A stretch of 64,000 bases of DNA from assembly GCA_037903475.1 (NCBI GenBank), contig JBAJFG010000475.1, positions 62,001 to 126,000 on the forward strand, given 5' to 3'. Shown piece by piece: positions 1-11,503 of this stretch; within the stretch, counting starts at the first letter, position 1, and every line of letters begins with the position of its first letter. The stretch is from Ancylostoma caninum (lineage: Eukaryota; Nematoda; Chromadorea; Rhabditida; Ancylostomatidae). The notes under the pieces are model-generated. The model searched no databases. It was given only the letters and a program-made list of their open reading frames with translations, and had not been told where the DNA came from. Position numbers and translations under genes: made by a program.

Positions 1-2395
1 GCCGGCTCTGCTCCTTAAGTGAAGCGTAGTACCTAAACTAGATAAGCTGAGCACTAAAGTGTAGCAGAAATTCGTGTAAGCTAGCATCACAGACGCGTCC
101 CCCTCAATAGAGCCTAATATCTCAGTAGTAATGTGTGAGATACTGAAGTCGAGAAACCTAAGCTAGGTCAACCTTGCTGACTATGGAAACGATGCAACAG
201 AATCCGAAAAAGTAAACAATGTGAAATAAAAGTCAAACATAGCATAAGGAACGAACATTAACAGAAGCCTTTACACCACGTCCTCAACGCCGAGAAGGTT
301 AGGTAGGTCAGTTTTGACAGATGCTTTTTGAATTTGTTAGAATCATGGCAAACCATTATTTCCGCAGGTAGCTTGTTCAGGTGTCGGGCAACACGACTGC
401 AAAGGGAATCTTGATAACTGCGCCTGCGAAAATCTCCAAGCCTAGGACAAGACAGATTAAGGGTGAACCTCCGAGAATTAGTTGGAAGAACGGTCCAAAA
501 CCTAGAAAACTTCAAACGCACCTCACCTCGAAGTAGTTTGAAACCAAAAATGACATCAGCCTGCAATCTTCTATAGAATAAACTTTTTAGACCTAGTATC
601 TGCAATCTCTTCTTGTAATCTGGCAGCGCATGTGGGTAATTCTTATTCGGAAATGCGCGATAAAACACGATTCTAGTGAATTTCCGCTGTATATCCTCTA
701 ATTCATAGATATCTTTCTTCAAGCTGGGATTCCACAGAGGGGAACAGTACTCTAGTGCTGGCAAAGCATAAGTTTTATAAAGCTTCAAAAGAATGGAGAT
801 ATCAGATGTTTGCACATTCCTCAGTAGAGCAAATAATATTCGTTTTGCATTGGAAACAATTGTTTTAATGTGGGATGAGTATCGTAAGGACGAGTCAAGA
901 ATAACTCCCAAATCTCTCACTGTATGCTCTACTCTCAGAGGAATCCTGTACTCGAAACCGGTAGGTACACTGCCTAGTCTCAACACCTGACTTTTCGTAA
1001 CATTAATTTTGATCTGCCACCTCTTCGCCCAATTTACCATCGCATCAACTGAAGGTTTTTGTTTTTCTCAAACTTCTAGACTTTCTTCGGAGTCAAAAGC
1101 AGCATAGATTTTTACATCGTCTGCCTAGGCTGCAACTTTCATTCTAGGGTCAGTTTTTAAAGTCTGAGGAAGATCCATTGTGTAGATATTAAAAAGCAGT
1201 GGAGAAAGGACGCTGTTTTGTGGTACCCCTGAGGGACAGGGCTTCCTGGTTGATGTCCGTCCTTGAAAACGTACGGAGAATTCCCGGCTCTCAAGATAGA
1301 TGCAAACCACCTTAGCAGGTTGCCTCTAATGCCAATGCTTTCGAGTTTAGAAATAAGACTCAGATGATAAACTGTATCAAATGCCTTACTAAGATCGAAG
1401 TAGACAATCTCTACCGATTTCCCACTGCTATGTGAGGTTACCCAATCTTGAGAGCACTGTATCAGCTGTGTAGCTGTGGAACATCCTGGGAGAAAGCCGA
1501 ACTGTTCCTCCGGGATACACTTAAGTTTCATTGTCCATTCCAGCATCATTTTTGCAATGAGCTTCTCCATAATTTTACAGGGGTTGGCAGTATGCTAATG
1601 GGTCTGAAATCGGTGAGGTAGGTAGCGCCAGCCACTTTGGGAATTGGTGTAACCATAGCTTGTTTCCAGAGAAAAGGAACTTTGCCAGTCAGGAGCGAAA
1701 TGTTGAAGATGTGTGTCAAAGGTTGGCATAGGTAGTCAGCGAATTTGGTGAAAAAAAAATAAGGCGGTATCCCATCGGAGGTTGTGGAAAATGGTGGCTT
1801 CGTCTTTTTTAGACAATTTCGTACATCCGAATATGTTATTACCATCACTGGACATTCTAAGTGGGTTGTCATATCCACTATTGGACAAGAAGAGCCAGGC
1901 AAATTAAAAACTTTTGAAAAATATAGCGACAAAGCATTAGCCTTATCCTCAGCTGTGATGAAACGGTGATTATTCTCATCTAAGAGCGTTAGGGCACACT
2001 TTTTCTTCGCTATTCTTTGGCTGATAAAATGAAACAGACTTTTCATGTTTTTCACACGAGACATCTTTCGTTCTTTGTAGCTTAAAAACCGTCGCAAATG
2101 GTAATTTAGTTTCTGACACAAGTTCTTGTATTGGGTGGACTGTATTGGATCGGAAGTCTCAGAAAATAGTCTCCTCTTATGATAAATGAGATTCTTTATA
2201 TGATTAGGGTACCTATCAAAAAGAGGCTTTGGCGTTTTGTAAGGCACAAAACGTTTAATCAGGCTCTGAATGACGTTAACAAAGCGATTATAGACATCAT
2301 CGATGTCAACATGATCGGAAAATAATTCAAGCCAGTTGATGGAAGAGAGTTCATGAAAAGAAAGGTGCGAAAGTGATTACCCCACGATCTGACAG
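1..2395 (-). mobile_element. 5'-truncated CR1/Jockey-like LINE, copy 1
   Basis: This is a non-LTR retrotransposon copy read on the minus strand. Its 3' untranslated part begins at or before the left window edge: the first 14 bases recur at about 29573 in the 3' region of LINE copy 2. Homology to ORF2 runs from about 2390 down to 258, and nothing LINE-like is visible to the right, so the copy is 5'-truncated within the linker between endonuclease and reverse transcriptase. Clade assignment (CR1/Jockey type) rests on the style of the reverse transcriptase motifs and is an inference. The copy is decayed and not autonomous. Confidence 0.8.
258..2390 (-). pseudogene. LINE ORF2 reverse transcriptase, broken
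   Basis: The minus-strand frames line up as one ORF2 protein. The endonuclease-RT linker is at about 2387-1800, and RT block 1 (TDFRPISILPT) is near 1600-1620. The blocks with EEQFGFLPG and YFDLSKAFDTV lie at about 1540-1370. Next come the GVPQ...LSPLLFNIY block (about 1235-1180), the catalytic block near 1130, and the thumb/C-terminal part at 1040-258. Frame changes occur at about 1560 and 1200-1310. The first residue of the catalytic x-x-D-D box is a TAG stop followed by ADD, and another stop precedes the C-terminal segment. It encoded the polymerase for target-primed reverse transcription; this copy cannot make a full protein. Confidence 0.8.
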
Positions 2396-3125
2396 ATGAC
2401 CAGCGTCTCATCCGTTGTGACATCTTTCCTAACCTAATTTCTCACTCCAGAAACTATCCATTTCTACTCCGCGTAACAGCTATCAATGGAGCTTGGTTCC
2501 TAAACAATAAAAGGAAGCGTAAATCTGCATCGGTAGACACTTGCTCCCATCTCGAAGTTTTCCTAGACCAAATCTTCGCACTAGGGAGGTTGTGTCAAGA
2601 GTGTGGTGATGCTTTAAGAGTGTGATCCACTGCAACCTCCTCCAACACGGCCAAACATTGAGAGCAAAGACCTAGCATGGCAATTTCGAGTTGGCTCCGC
2701 AAATATGCAGTAGATTTGATCGACAGTGGTGAACAAAAGCTGGTCCTCCCCTGCTCCAGGGTGACGTTAAGGCTCACATTCAAAAATACATCCGGCAAAA
2801 ATTGATGCAGTAAGGCATCGAGGTCCTCTCTCAATGCCTTCATTCCTCAGACAGTCACCCTACTGGATGTCATTCTTCCGAGCTTCAGATACAATCCTGC
2901 GGCAGCAGCAGATTGCCGATCTGAAGCATGCTTAAACTGCCTTCCAAAAGTTTGCGGATTCTTGTGGTCTCAGTTTTTTTTCTAGAGGCATGCGTTCCAG
3001 ATTGTTGAGGAGGATCTACCGGATTGAATGGTTGCCAAATTGATGAAAAAAGTGGTGCTTGAGCCGAACTATAGCACTTTGAACTGGAAGGTCCATTTCG
3101 GCAAGTAATTTCGCAACAACCTAAT
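2396..3125. other. No gene recognised
   Basis: An 82-codon open frame lies on the minus strand (2595-2843) without recognisable motif, splice context or start context. Nothing else is supported here; it is the flank of LINE copy 1. Confidence 0.4.
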
Positions 3126-3300
3126 ATATGGCGGTAAGAAAGCCTTGAGCCGATTTCTTCGAAGGCTGCAGAACCTTCGATTATTGACCGTTACACATGA
3201 TCTACCATGTGGCAGTTGTAGGCCACTCTCGGAACTCCTCCACAGTAGGTATACTTATCCTGCTCACCTTCCTTAACTTTAATTGTATTGCATGGTATTT
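3126..3300 (+). repeat. Partial duplicate of the mariner C left end
   Basis: This stretch repeats the first about 170 bp of the element at 3313 with many substitutions: GGCGGTAARAAAG, TTGAGCCGATTT, the TGATCxACC-TGTGG block and the later TTAATTTTAATT-like part. It is either an older element end or a local duplication of the left end of mariner C. Confidence 0.55.
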
Positions 3301-3312
3301 TCGAACAAAATA

Positions 3313-4165
3313 CTAGGGCGGTAAAAAAGTTTTGAGCCGATTTTTCGGAAGTTCCAGAACTTTTTATTATTGATCGGTACACATGATCCACCGTGTGGAG
3401 ACTAAACTTGGGGCTTCTCCATAAATACGCACGTGTAGCCGAATTAGCTTCCCTGATTTTAATTACGACGTCTAGACCTCAAGAGGTCCTCCGAGCCATA
3501 ATCGGTTTTTCCCGCTCTGCCCCACCGATAGGAGTTTCTGGAATACCTGATGAGAAGAGGTAAGAGTTGGGTCCTCTACAGTTCCAACACGCATCTTGCC
3601 ATGTGGCTCCGTCGAGGAGAAGATCCGCCAAATCGGACCCCCACCCAAACAAGTGTTTCCTTTGCTATTTCTGGAATCGCGAGGAATGCTGCATTACGGG
3701 CTGCTCCCGCAAACACACACGGTTACCGGTAGCAATTACACCAATCAGCTCTGCTCGAAAAAAAAACGGCGGAGACGAGTTTCCTGTACACCTACGCCAT
3801 GACGACGCTAGGCCCAATTTAGCTAAAGAGTGCAGTGAAAAATTGGAGGAGCTGGGATGGGTCACGAATCTTCACCCGCCCCTATTCGGCTGAAGTTGTC
3901 GCCTCCGACTGACACTTATTTTGCTCTTTCAAGGCATCTCAAGCTAAGAAAAAATTCACGAAAGTTGACGATGTTGAAATGGTAGACAGCTGTTTCTTTG
4001 GCTCCCTCCTTCTCCAGTTCTGGGAGAAGGAGACAGTCCATTAGGTGGAACAATGCAGTGACTAACTATTGCTATTATATTGTTGAACAAATTCCACTGT
4101 ATGCTGAGTAATGAAATAAATCAGAAAAAAGTCTCAAACGGCTCAAGACTTTTTTACCACCCTAG
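3313..4165 (+). mobile_element. Decayed mariner element C (853 bp) with transposase remnants
   Basis: Terminal inverted repeats begin CTAGGGCGGTAAAAAAGT at the left, with CTAGGGTGGTAAAAAAGT as reverse complement at the right. They are bounded by TA on both sides, as expected for Tc1/mariner insertion. Plus-strand frames keep mariner transposase pieces: a MWLRRGE-type segment, then RGMLHYGLLPQT (the block around the first catalytic region), then HDDARPNLAKECSEKLEELGW around the second catalytic aspartate, followed by PPTDTYFALSRHL in the SPDL-DYHLF position. Several frameshifts and stops separate the blocks, and the N-terminal half is missing. Confidence 0.8.
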
Positions 4166-4810
4166 TAAATGCCGTGAGAGTGATTTTGAATTGCTGGGAT
4201 TGACGTAGTCTCGTAATTTCAAGATATTCTCAACTAAGCTCCCAAACCTTGCTTGAGTAGAAACTGTGACCAAAAATTCAAAAACTGATTTTTTTGACAT
4301 GTTTTCGGATAAGCGGTTTCACACTTGTGATCCATAATCCACTAGTGCAGGGATAACTTCTCATTGAATGCTTGATTCCACTTAGAAAACGAGCCCAGAT
4401 TGTGGACTTGGTAGATGTGCCTGAAAAAAAAAACGTGTAAATTGGATAGAAATGATCTGTTTTTAGCAAACCAGGTGTAACTTTGTCACGTATTAATCGC
4501 TCCAAAACTTTCAAGGGAATTGGCTCAACAGTTGTGAGTCCGAAGAAGAGGGAGGCTTTGGTTCAGGGTTTTTTGAGATGTAAAAATGGATGACTTCCAA
4601 TTCTAGGGAGCTTTGCCAGAGTAAAACGAACCATTGATTATCATGGCTAATTGTTTGCTGGGAGTACGAGCGCGCCTCTACACAATCTGCAGTATTCCAT
4701 CAAGAGTTGCTGAATTAGAGAATTCAATTCACTTCACTATCCTTAAACCCCATCAGGATGAGCTACAATGTTTGATAAAAAGTTGGAGGATAGAGGGCAT
4801 AAAACACGAT
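4166..4810. other. No gene recognised
   Basis: AT-rich sequence between mariner C and the next repeat. Open frames are short and have no recognisable domain. Confidence 0.4.
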
Positions 4811-6545
4811 TGTTGCTCACAAGGGAAGTGCACGAACTTAAGATGCGTTTTCGGAACGAGGCATACAGTAGCGAGCAAAAAGATTGCAACTTTTTGTTTT
4901 TCGTCTAGAACTTCTTCCAAAGCAAAGCGTGGGAGTTTAAATTTTTAGGGGGGTTGTAGATACTCATGGGAGATAGAAACAAGGAGTAACCTCTTCACTC
5001 TATTGACTTCACGTTTTTTAAGAAAAATTTTTCCCAGAGAGGCCTTAATCTGTAATTTGGTACCATCCGCAATGTCTCATAAAATGAAGTCTTTCGTTAG
5101 GATCTGACCACGAATTAATTCCTTGCAGCAGAGCCAACCTTTTGTGCTTGAAAATGTGCATGCGCCGACCACTGGTTGACATCTACAAAGACTATGTGAC
5201 ATTAGTTCAGCAGTGATCCTCTATAGGTGTTTCTGTCATCCTGGCTCCACCTATCGGCTCTATCTAAAAGGGCAGGATACTCCTGATGGTTCTATAAGTT
5301 TGGCTACAAGTTTTCGGTTTCAACGCAGCTTATTGCTCGCTCGCAGTTCCGAAATAGACGGGCTTCTTGCCGTGCAGCCAATCGTGCACATCACGAAAAA
5401 TAAGTTTTGGAATTTTTTCTATCTCGAGGAGTGAGATACCTTAAGGATCCCATAAATGGTAAAGATTCTCCAGGATCCCTAGAATATTGCAGTGTGCGTG
5501 GCGACTCATGGCGCCTTGGATTTGTCGAAACAGGACTACTCGAAGTGAAGAGTGCTGGTCACTAGCACGAGCATGTGTGGCCCCTTGCTCCACCTACGAG
5601 TTTTCCCGCTTCTCCTAGAGCCCTTTGATTCAAAAATGTCTCGTTTAGTTTGTTTCATCTAATTTAAACTGAATTAGCCAGTTTTATAGTGCCAGGTCAC
5701 AGTATCCCGCTTCGGTGATGTTTCGTAGAGTTCATTGCATTCTAGCAAAACCTACCTCATCGAATCCAAGGCGACATGAGTCGTCATGTACACGGCAATA
5801 TTCTAGGAATGGTGGAGCATTTTAACCACTCATGGGATCGCTGAGGTATCTTCCTTCTCGAGACAGAAAAAAATCAAAACTTATTTTACGTGATGTGCAT
5901 AGTTGGTTGCGTTGCAATTAGCCGGGAAATTTTTGAATTCCGAAAAAGCAATGAAATGTATTGATTTCTAGCACCTGTTACTAAACGATTAGAACCATTA
6001 GCAACATCTACTCCTTTCAAACAAAGCTGATAGAGGGTGCCAAAGAGGCAAAAACATCCATAAAGCATCACTGTTAAAGTTACTTCACATAGTCTTCGCA
6101 AATTTCGTCCAGTAGTCATCACATGCACATTTCCCAACAAATACGGACTGATTCTTATGCAAGCAATCAATTTGGAGCCTGATCCCAACAGTAGACGATA
6201 TTTTGAAAGACTTTGTTTATTGTGCCAAATTACAGATTTCGACCTCTGCAAGAATGAAAATTTCTTAAAAAACACAGAGTCGGCGGGGTGAGGAGATTTT
6301 AACTTTCTCCTATCTCGCAAGAGTGTCTACAGCTCTCATAGGAATTTGAGCTTTCATGCTCTGCTTTGAAAGAAGTTATAGACGAAGAACTAAAAGTTGC
6401 AATCTTTTTGCACGCTACTGTATGTATATGGTTGGAAAGCTTATCTCAGATGCCGTTACAGATTATATTTGAAATTTGCTAAATGCTTAACACAAGCTCA
6501 AAATTTCATTTCACGCCATATTGATATACACCTCCCTCAATCATG
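4811..6545 (+). repeat. Dispersed repeat interrupted by the Tc1-like foldback
   Basis: The segments 4811-4865 and 6421-6545 together match, in inverted orientation, one uninterrupted stretch at about 7690-7862 (shared landmarks: GTGCACGAACTTAAG, TTTCGGAACGAG, ATATGGTTGGAAAGCTTATC, ACAGATTATATTTGAAATT). The 7811 region shows the pre-insertion state, so the foldback at 4866-6420 inserted here at a TA. Confidence 0.75.
4866..6420. mobile_element. Tc1-like foldback element (1,555 bp)
   Basis: The outer ends CAGTAGCGAGCAAAAAGATT and, as reverse complement, CAGTAGCGTGCAAAAAGATT are flanked by TA. They resemble the Tc1-type terminus (CAGT, then CAAAAAGAT). Unusually, nearly the whole element is two long, diverged inverted arms (about 4866-5525 and 5758-6420) around a loop of about 230 bp. 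Inner arm ends share TAGAATATTGC and CGCCTTGGATTYGTCG. Frames inside the arms, including a 144-codon one on the minus strand at 5886-6320, lack transposase motifs. It is best read as a non-autonomous foldback Tc1-family member. Confidence 0.75.
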
Positions 6546-9187
6546 GCTTGGCAACTGGATAGCCGAGTGGATTGTGATGCTGACACATAGGATAGAGGTC
6601 GGGGGTTTCCATCTTGTCACCCATCGAACTTTGGAAACTTTAGTAGCTTGACAGACTGCGGAACTATTCAGGAGATAAATGAGCAGTAGCCACGAGTGCT
6701 GCTTTGAAAATAATGGAAAATTGCTCTATACTGGGTGTTAATGCAATGTCGCAGCAAAGACCAAGTATTTTGTCACTTTCTCACCCTATAACCGACGTTC
6801 CCACTGTTCTAACTGTTACTGTTTTGAACACTTCATTGTTGATGTTCACCGCTGCGGTTAGTAAAAAATTTTTCTATCAGATTGTACCTGTTTTTGTTCA
6901 CACCATAAGAGTGACCAATTGTAATAAGAATTGGGCCAAGCCTTTTCAAATAGCGTAGTAAGCTTCATACAGAGGAAGTCTTCCTGTAGCTTTCATAGTG
7001 TAACATCAAAAATCAGCAATCTCCTGAAGAGCTCCTCACTCTGTCAAAGGTCAGCAGTTGAAGTAACGAAATTCGAGGCCGTGGCCTAGACCTACGAAAA
7101 TCCTCTGCAAATAACCTCCACTGTTGCTGTAGGAGTGCGCCGGCGTCCAAAAGTGGTGAAACGCCTGGAGTCGGGTCCAACGGTGTGATAGGGGTGTGCA
7201 GGCTTCCACAAGTAATAGGAATCCGCTAGGCGGGTCTATTTCTGCATGAGAGGTGCGCTTATCCTGTTTCGGAGGACCCTCCTCTCTAAATCACCTAGAT
7301 GTACATTGTTTCCTTTCGAACCCGTGTTCTCTTCCCATTCCGTTTGTGTCTGAATGAGCCACTCCTTCCTTTCCGCTTATATACACCGGTGGACTTTTAT
7401 CACTTGAATTAGCACAACAACCAGTTGAGCCTAAATCATTCCAAGATAACATTTGCAATGTATTGGTTACACTCAGTTCTTCACGTCCACTAACTTCGCT
7501 CATATGGAAGAGCATAACTTCCCTCATACGGGAGAAAGCTACCACCGACAGGGTCAAGGACTTCTCAGGAGAGCGATAGAACTGCGCGGAAGGATGCAGA
7601 TTCTATCAATATATTTACACTTTTGTGTTTGCTTTCAACGTGCAGAATGCGAGCGAAGCGAGCATGAATAGAAGTCTGGAAGTCTGGCGTTAGCCGAACG
7701 GCCAGACTGGTATGTCAATGTGGCAGGAAATGGAAGTTTGAGCTTGTATTAACCATCTAGCGAATTTCAAATATAATCTGTAACATCGTTCGAGATAAGC
7801 TTTCCAACCATATATGTCTCGTTCCGAAAGCGCAGCTTAAGTTCGTGCACCTCTCTTGTCAGATGCGCATAAGAAAAACTCTTCGAGCGTCTGCACTTTG
7901 CAACAAAGGCATGTTCTATGAGTCCAGCGGCGTATAGGTATGAAAGTGAGATCACACTAGAGCTTTTCAACAGACTACAATTTAAAATAACCTATTCTAT
8001 TATACTTGAGACTTCGCAATCGTTTTTCGACTTCTCTATTTTTGATCACCGATTTCTGCATCTTTGCATTAGAATTTTGGTAAGCTGAAGATATTGCAGA
8101 TCCTAAGAAGAGCGACATACACTGTGTAGTTGCCGGCGACATGCTGAATTTTCAAAAGGATAGGGAGACATACGATAGAGTCAGTTTTCGTGTTTTGTTT
8201 TTATAAAACTGTTCATCCTAATTATATTCCTTCCAACTTGTAGTCATAACAACACATCTCTAACACAACACATTCATATATTCATTAGTCAATGAGGATA
8301 GGGAATATGCCCGTATCAGATAACCGTCATGCCGTGTTCTGAATTTTTCGCAGCTCTATATAGTGGTACCAGGAAGTAACCGCAATTTAACTGTAACTGT
8401 ATGAGAACTAGTTTTCAGAGTTCAAACTTCGGTTAACGACAAAGAACACCTTATTCTGTGTAGTACCTTTGTCTGAACACTTTTCGTTCCTTTATCATTT
8501 TTGTCATTTTTTCTGCTCCATCTCTTCCAAATCGTTTCTTCTCAGGAGTCTTTCGTACAAACGGGCATAAAAATCCTTCAGTCAGATCAAGTGGATAGTG
8601 GAGGTGGCATGAACCGCTTGTATTGATTCTGATCACAAACTTGTTGCGATGCGCTCTGCTGTGTCATATTGGGCAACCCAATCAATTGATGCACACATCT
8701 CGTAACTCTCTTTCAACTATTCTTTCACCTTGATGCCAAAATTTTGGAGATCCTCTAGCTCAAGAAAATACCACCTTCATACCTTTCACCTAGTCAGATG
8801 AAAAATTCGAGCAGAATCTGTGTGCTTCCGAGCAGATTTCGCTTCGCTTTCTCCGGAGTAATTCCCGATTCCGCCCGGGAAATACACATAAATCTCCAGA
8901 AAATGAGCGAAATTCTCCCACGGGTCCTTGAAAAAAGGAAAATTCGATATTCTATTCGAGGGGTCGGTGTACACATTCCAGTTGCGGTTCTGCAACACTC
9001 TAAAAATGCATATGACAACCATTTTGCATGAAAGTATCGATTCATTGGTCTTACTGCGCTTATTGATTTTTTGCATGTTTGCTTAGCGACAAGTGAGAAA
9101 GTGTCCAACTGCTATTTTTATAACAAATATTTCGCAGGTTTGATTTTTTTTCCGCATGAAGAATGGAATTTTTGGCGAAAATATATA
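6546..9187. other. Intergenic region, degenerate tRNA-like segment and repeat copy
   Basis: At about 6553-6630 a stretch containing ATAGCCGAGTGGA and GGGGGTTTCCATC looks like a degenerate tRNA-derived repeat head. At 7690-7862 lies the inverted copy of the repeat at 4811-6545. No exon with good splice context and domain similarity was found in the rest; longer frames at 7291-7557 and 8786-9108 carry no recognisable motif. Confidence 0.4.
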
Positions 9188-9409
9188 CATTGGGTTGGTG
9201 AAGAAGTTCTGCAACACTCACAACGAATTCTTTGGAAATGGATTCCTTCATTGAAGCAGAATCTCAATTAATGATATATTTGCGGCTATTTTGTAGTATA
9301 TTCGCCCATCTTTTGGAGAGCTTCTCTTTCCCTTTCTGTCAGAACTGCGGGGGCTGTATATCGAAAAACTTTGACACCTCACTTTCGAGTTCCTGCTGAT
9401 TGGTATGCC

Positions 9410-9884
9410 TCATTTTCTGTAGATGGCTGATCTTAGCCAGAAGAAGGTGACATTTCGACAGGGAAAGGTCTGGCGAATACGGAATGTGTGACAGAAATTT
9501 CCAACCGAGAACCCGAGATCCTGAATCTTCTCACAGCTTCCATTTTTGAAGTGCGCGTGAGCATTATATTGCAGAAAATGAACATTTGCTCGTTTTGGGC
9601 GCTTTTTATGGATGACACCTGCCAGCTTCAGGAACTGAGTAGCGCAGACATCGCTCATCACTATGAGGCCACCACTCAGGAATTCTATATAAAGCATTGC
9701 TCGTGGCTCCACCAACAGCATAGAAGAACCTTCCTTTCGGACGGGTCTGTTTTCGACTAATTTGAAAGTGGCTCCAGACAAGGAGTCCACTGGAAGTGGC
9801 TCCAGACAAGGAGGCTGCTGTGCGTTGTTTGCGCACAGGACCAGCACTTCCACCTGCACTTGCCATACCCTCTACCCTTCCCAT
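9410..9884 (-). pseudogene. Mariner A transposase remnant
   Basis: Two overlapping minus-strand frames keep the middle of a mariner transposase: the segment ending YIEFLSGGLIVMSDVCATQF (position of the block upstream of the second catalytic region), then KRPKRANVHFLQYNAHAHF, where the usual HDNARPH box is degenerate (YNAHAHF), followed by a KIQDLGF helix. Frameshifts separate the pieces, and the first and third catalytic aspartates are not visible in an intact context. It is non-functional. Confidence 0.65.
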
Positions 9885-11346
9885 TTGGACGAAGAAGCAG
9901 TGACTCCTCGATGCTCACCCAGAATGATCTGTCAGTCTCGCACTACCCATGGGGTACTCATGTCCAGACAACTTTGCTATAATGTCAGTATATATGAAAT
10001 ATAAAAAAATGAAATATAAAAATGGGAAAGAGCGGCAAGTAGAAGCATGAAACCAAATATAATAATAACAAATAGAAGATAAGATATATTAGGTTGTCCC
10101 ACAAATAATGGCAGTTTTGTAAGTGCACATTCCAAGATGCGTAACTCAGCTCACAGTTGAGATTTTTCCTGGAACAAAAAGTATTTTAGTCAGCATTTCT
10201 AGCAGATTTTCGATATGCTGTGAAATCTAAGGAAAGACAAAAGCTGAAATAGCTCGAGTCAGCGAAATGCGAAAGGTCAATTTTCAGTACACACTTGTTC
10301 ACATAAATTTTCAAGACGAAGAGTTTGTTCACTACAAGTTCAAGAGGACTTTCTATTAGGCAAAGGTCTGGCCAACACAATATTAGAAAAATAGCTCCAA
10401 TGCCTCACTCAATGAAATTGTTCTTGGTAGGATATGAACTTGTGTGAATTCGCCCCCCTCGCCAGTGGACATGCACTTTATCGGATCATCAAAACTGATG
10501 CATATTCTACCGAATCTTGAGGCAGAGGTTGAAATTGTAATAGGCGAGGCATCTAGTAAACTCTACTCTTAGCCTGATCTTACTACTGTCGAACGCTACT
10601 TCATCTATCAGAAAAAAGCTTACCTTTTTTGGAATGTCTATGTTTGTTGAATATATCCAGATCTCCCTCAGCGATACAAGCAAGACTGAACTCCATTTTA
10701 CTAAGCAATGTTCACTCATCTCCAAAAGAAGCTTATTTTCCGGAACATTTCGCAACAATGTTTATTAGAAGGATCAAAGTAGATGGTGTCACAAGTTAAG
10801 TACTGACCGGCAATGCTTTTGTTGAAAATCCACGTTGTCCATCTTTTGCGGTGTTTAGTTGCCAGGAAGGCAGAGGAGCCGGTGATTTAGTTGCGCCCAA
10901 CCTAGCCGCTAACATTTTCATGGACTGCTTCAAAATTCTCGCCCCGCCTCCAGAACTATGTTTTCGTATCTGAGAAGTTTCATGACCATCACCTGGTCAA
11001 AGTTGAAAGCTCGTATCGTTCTGGAAGTGTTTTTCAAGTCACAGCTGTTGTGTCTTTGTAACGCGACTACCTTCTCAAATGCACAGTTTAGACCGAATCC
11101 AGATTTCGTTCTCTTCGGGCAGAAAAATAGTCTAAAAATTGGGAGAGCACAAAAATTATGTTTTGCCTCATCGTGCAATGTGGTCTGGAGAAACTATAGA
11201 AAAGGTGATTGAGGAAGTTTTTTTTTCAGAGGGGAGCAGATAGAGCAGGTTTTGCTCTTTACAACACGTCAAAGATTGTCTATCTAGCTTCTAAAATAAT
11301 GGATTTATAAACTTCCAAAAATTTAATATTAGGTTACGGCCATTTA

Positions 11347-11440
11347 GGGGCGGATGGTCTATTGGTCTAAGGCGCTGCTTTAGAGCACCATGTTTCCACG
11401 GGGTTCCAGGTTCGAATCCCGCCGCCGCCGCCTCCCGTAT
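11347..11440 (+). promoter_or_regulatory. tRNA-like (Leu-like) head of the RTE with A and B boxes
   Basis: The first about 90 bases read like a tRNA. GGGGCGG stands at the 5' acceptor position, a box-A-like region contains TGGTCTAAGGCGCTG (as in tRNA-Leu D arms), and an exact B box GGTTCGAATCC is followed by CGCCGCC. This would be an internal RNA polymerase III promoter or a captured tRNA/SINE head. It is too irregular to be called a functional tRNA: the T stem carries extra bases. Confidence 0.6.
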
Positions 11441-11503
11441 TCGAGCGACAGGCCGTCGTGACAGGCCGGCTCAGGAAGACCCCACGTCACACCCCTATGA
11501 TCA

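Noticed and set aside
5886..6320. 144-codon minus-strand frame
   Set aside because: It lies in one arm of the Tc1-like foldback, the other arm does not keep it open, and it has no transposase motif.
11347..11440. Functional tRNA-Leu gene
   Set aside because: The T stem and anticodon region are irregular and the segment is fused to the RTE inside its target duplications.
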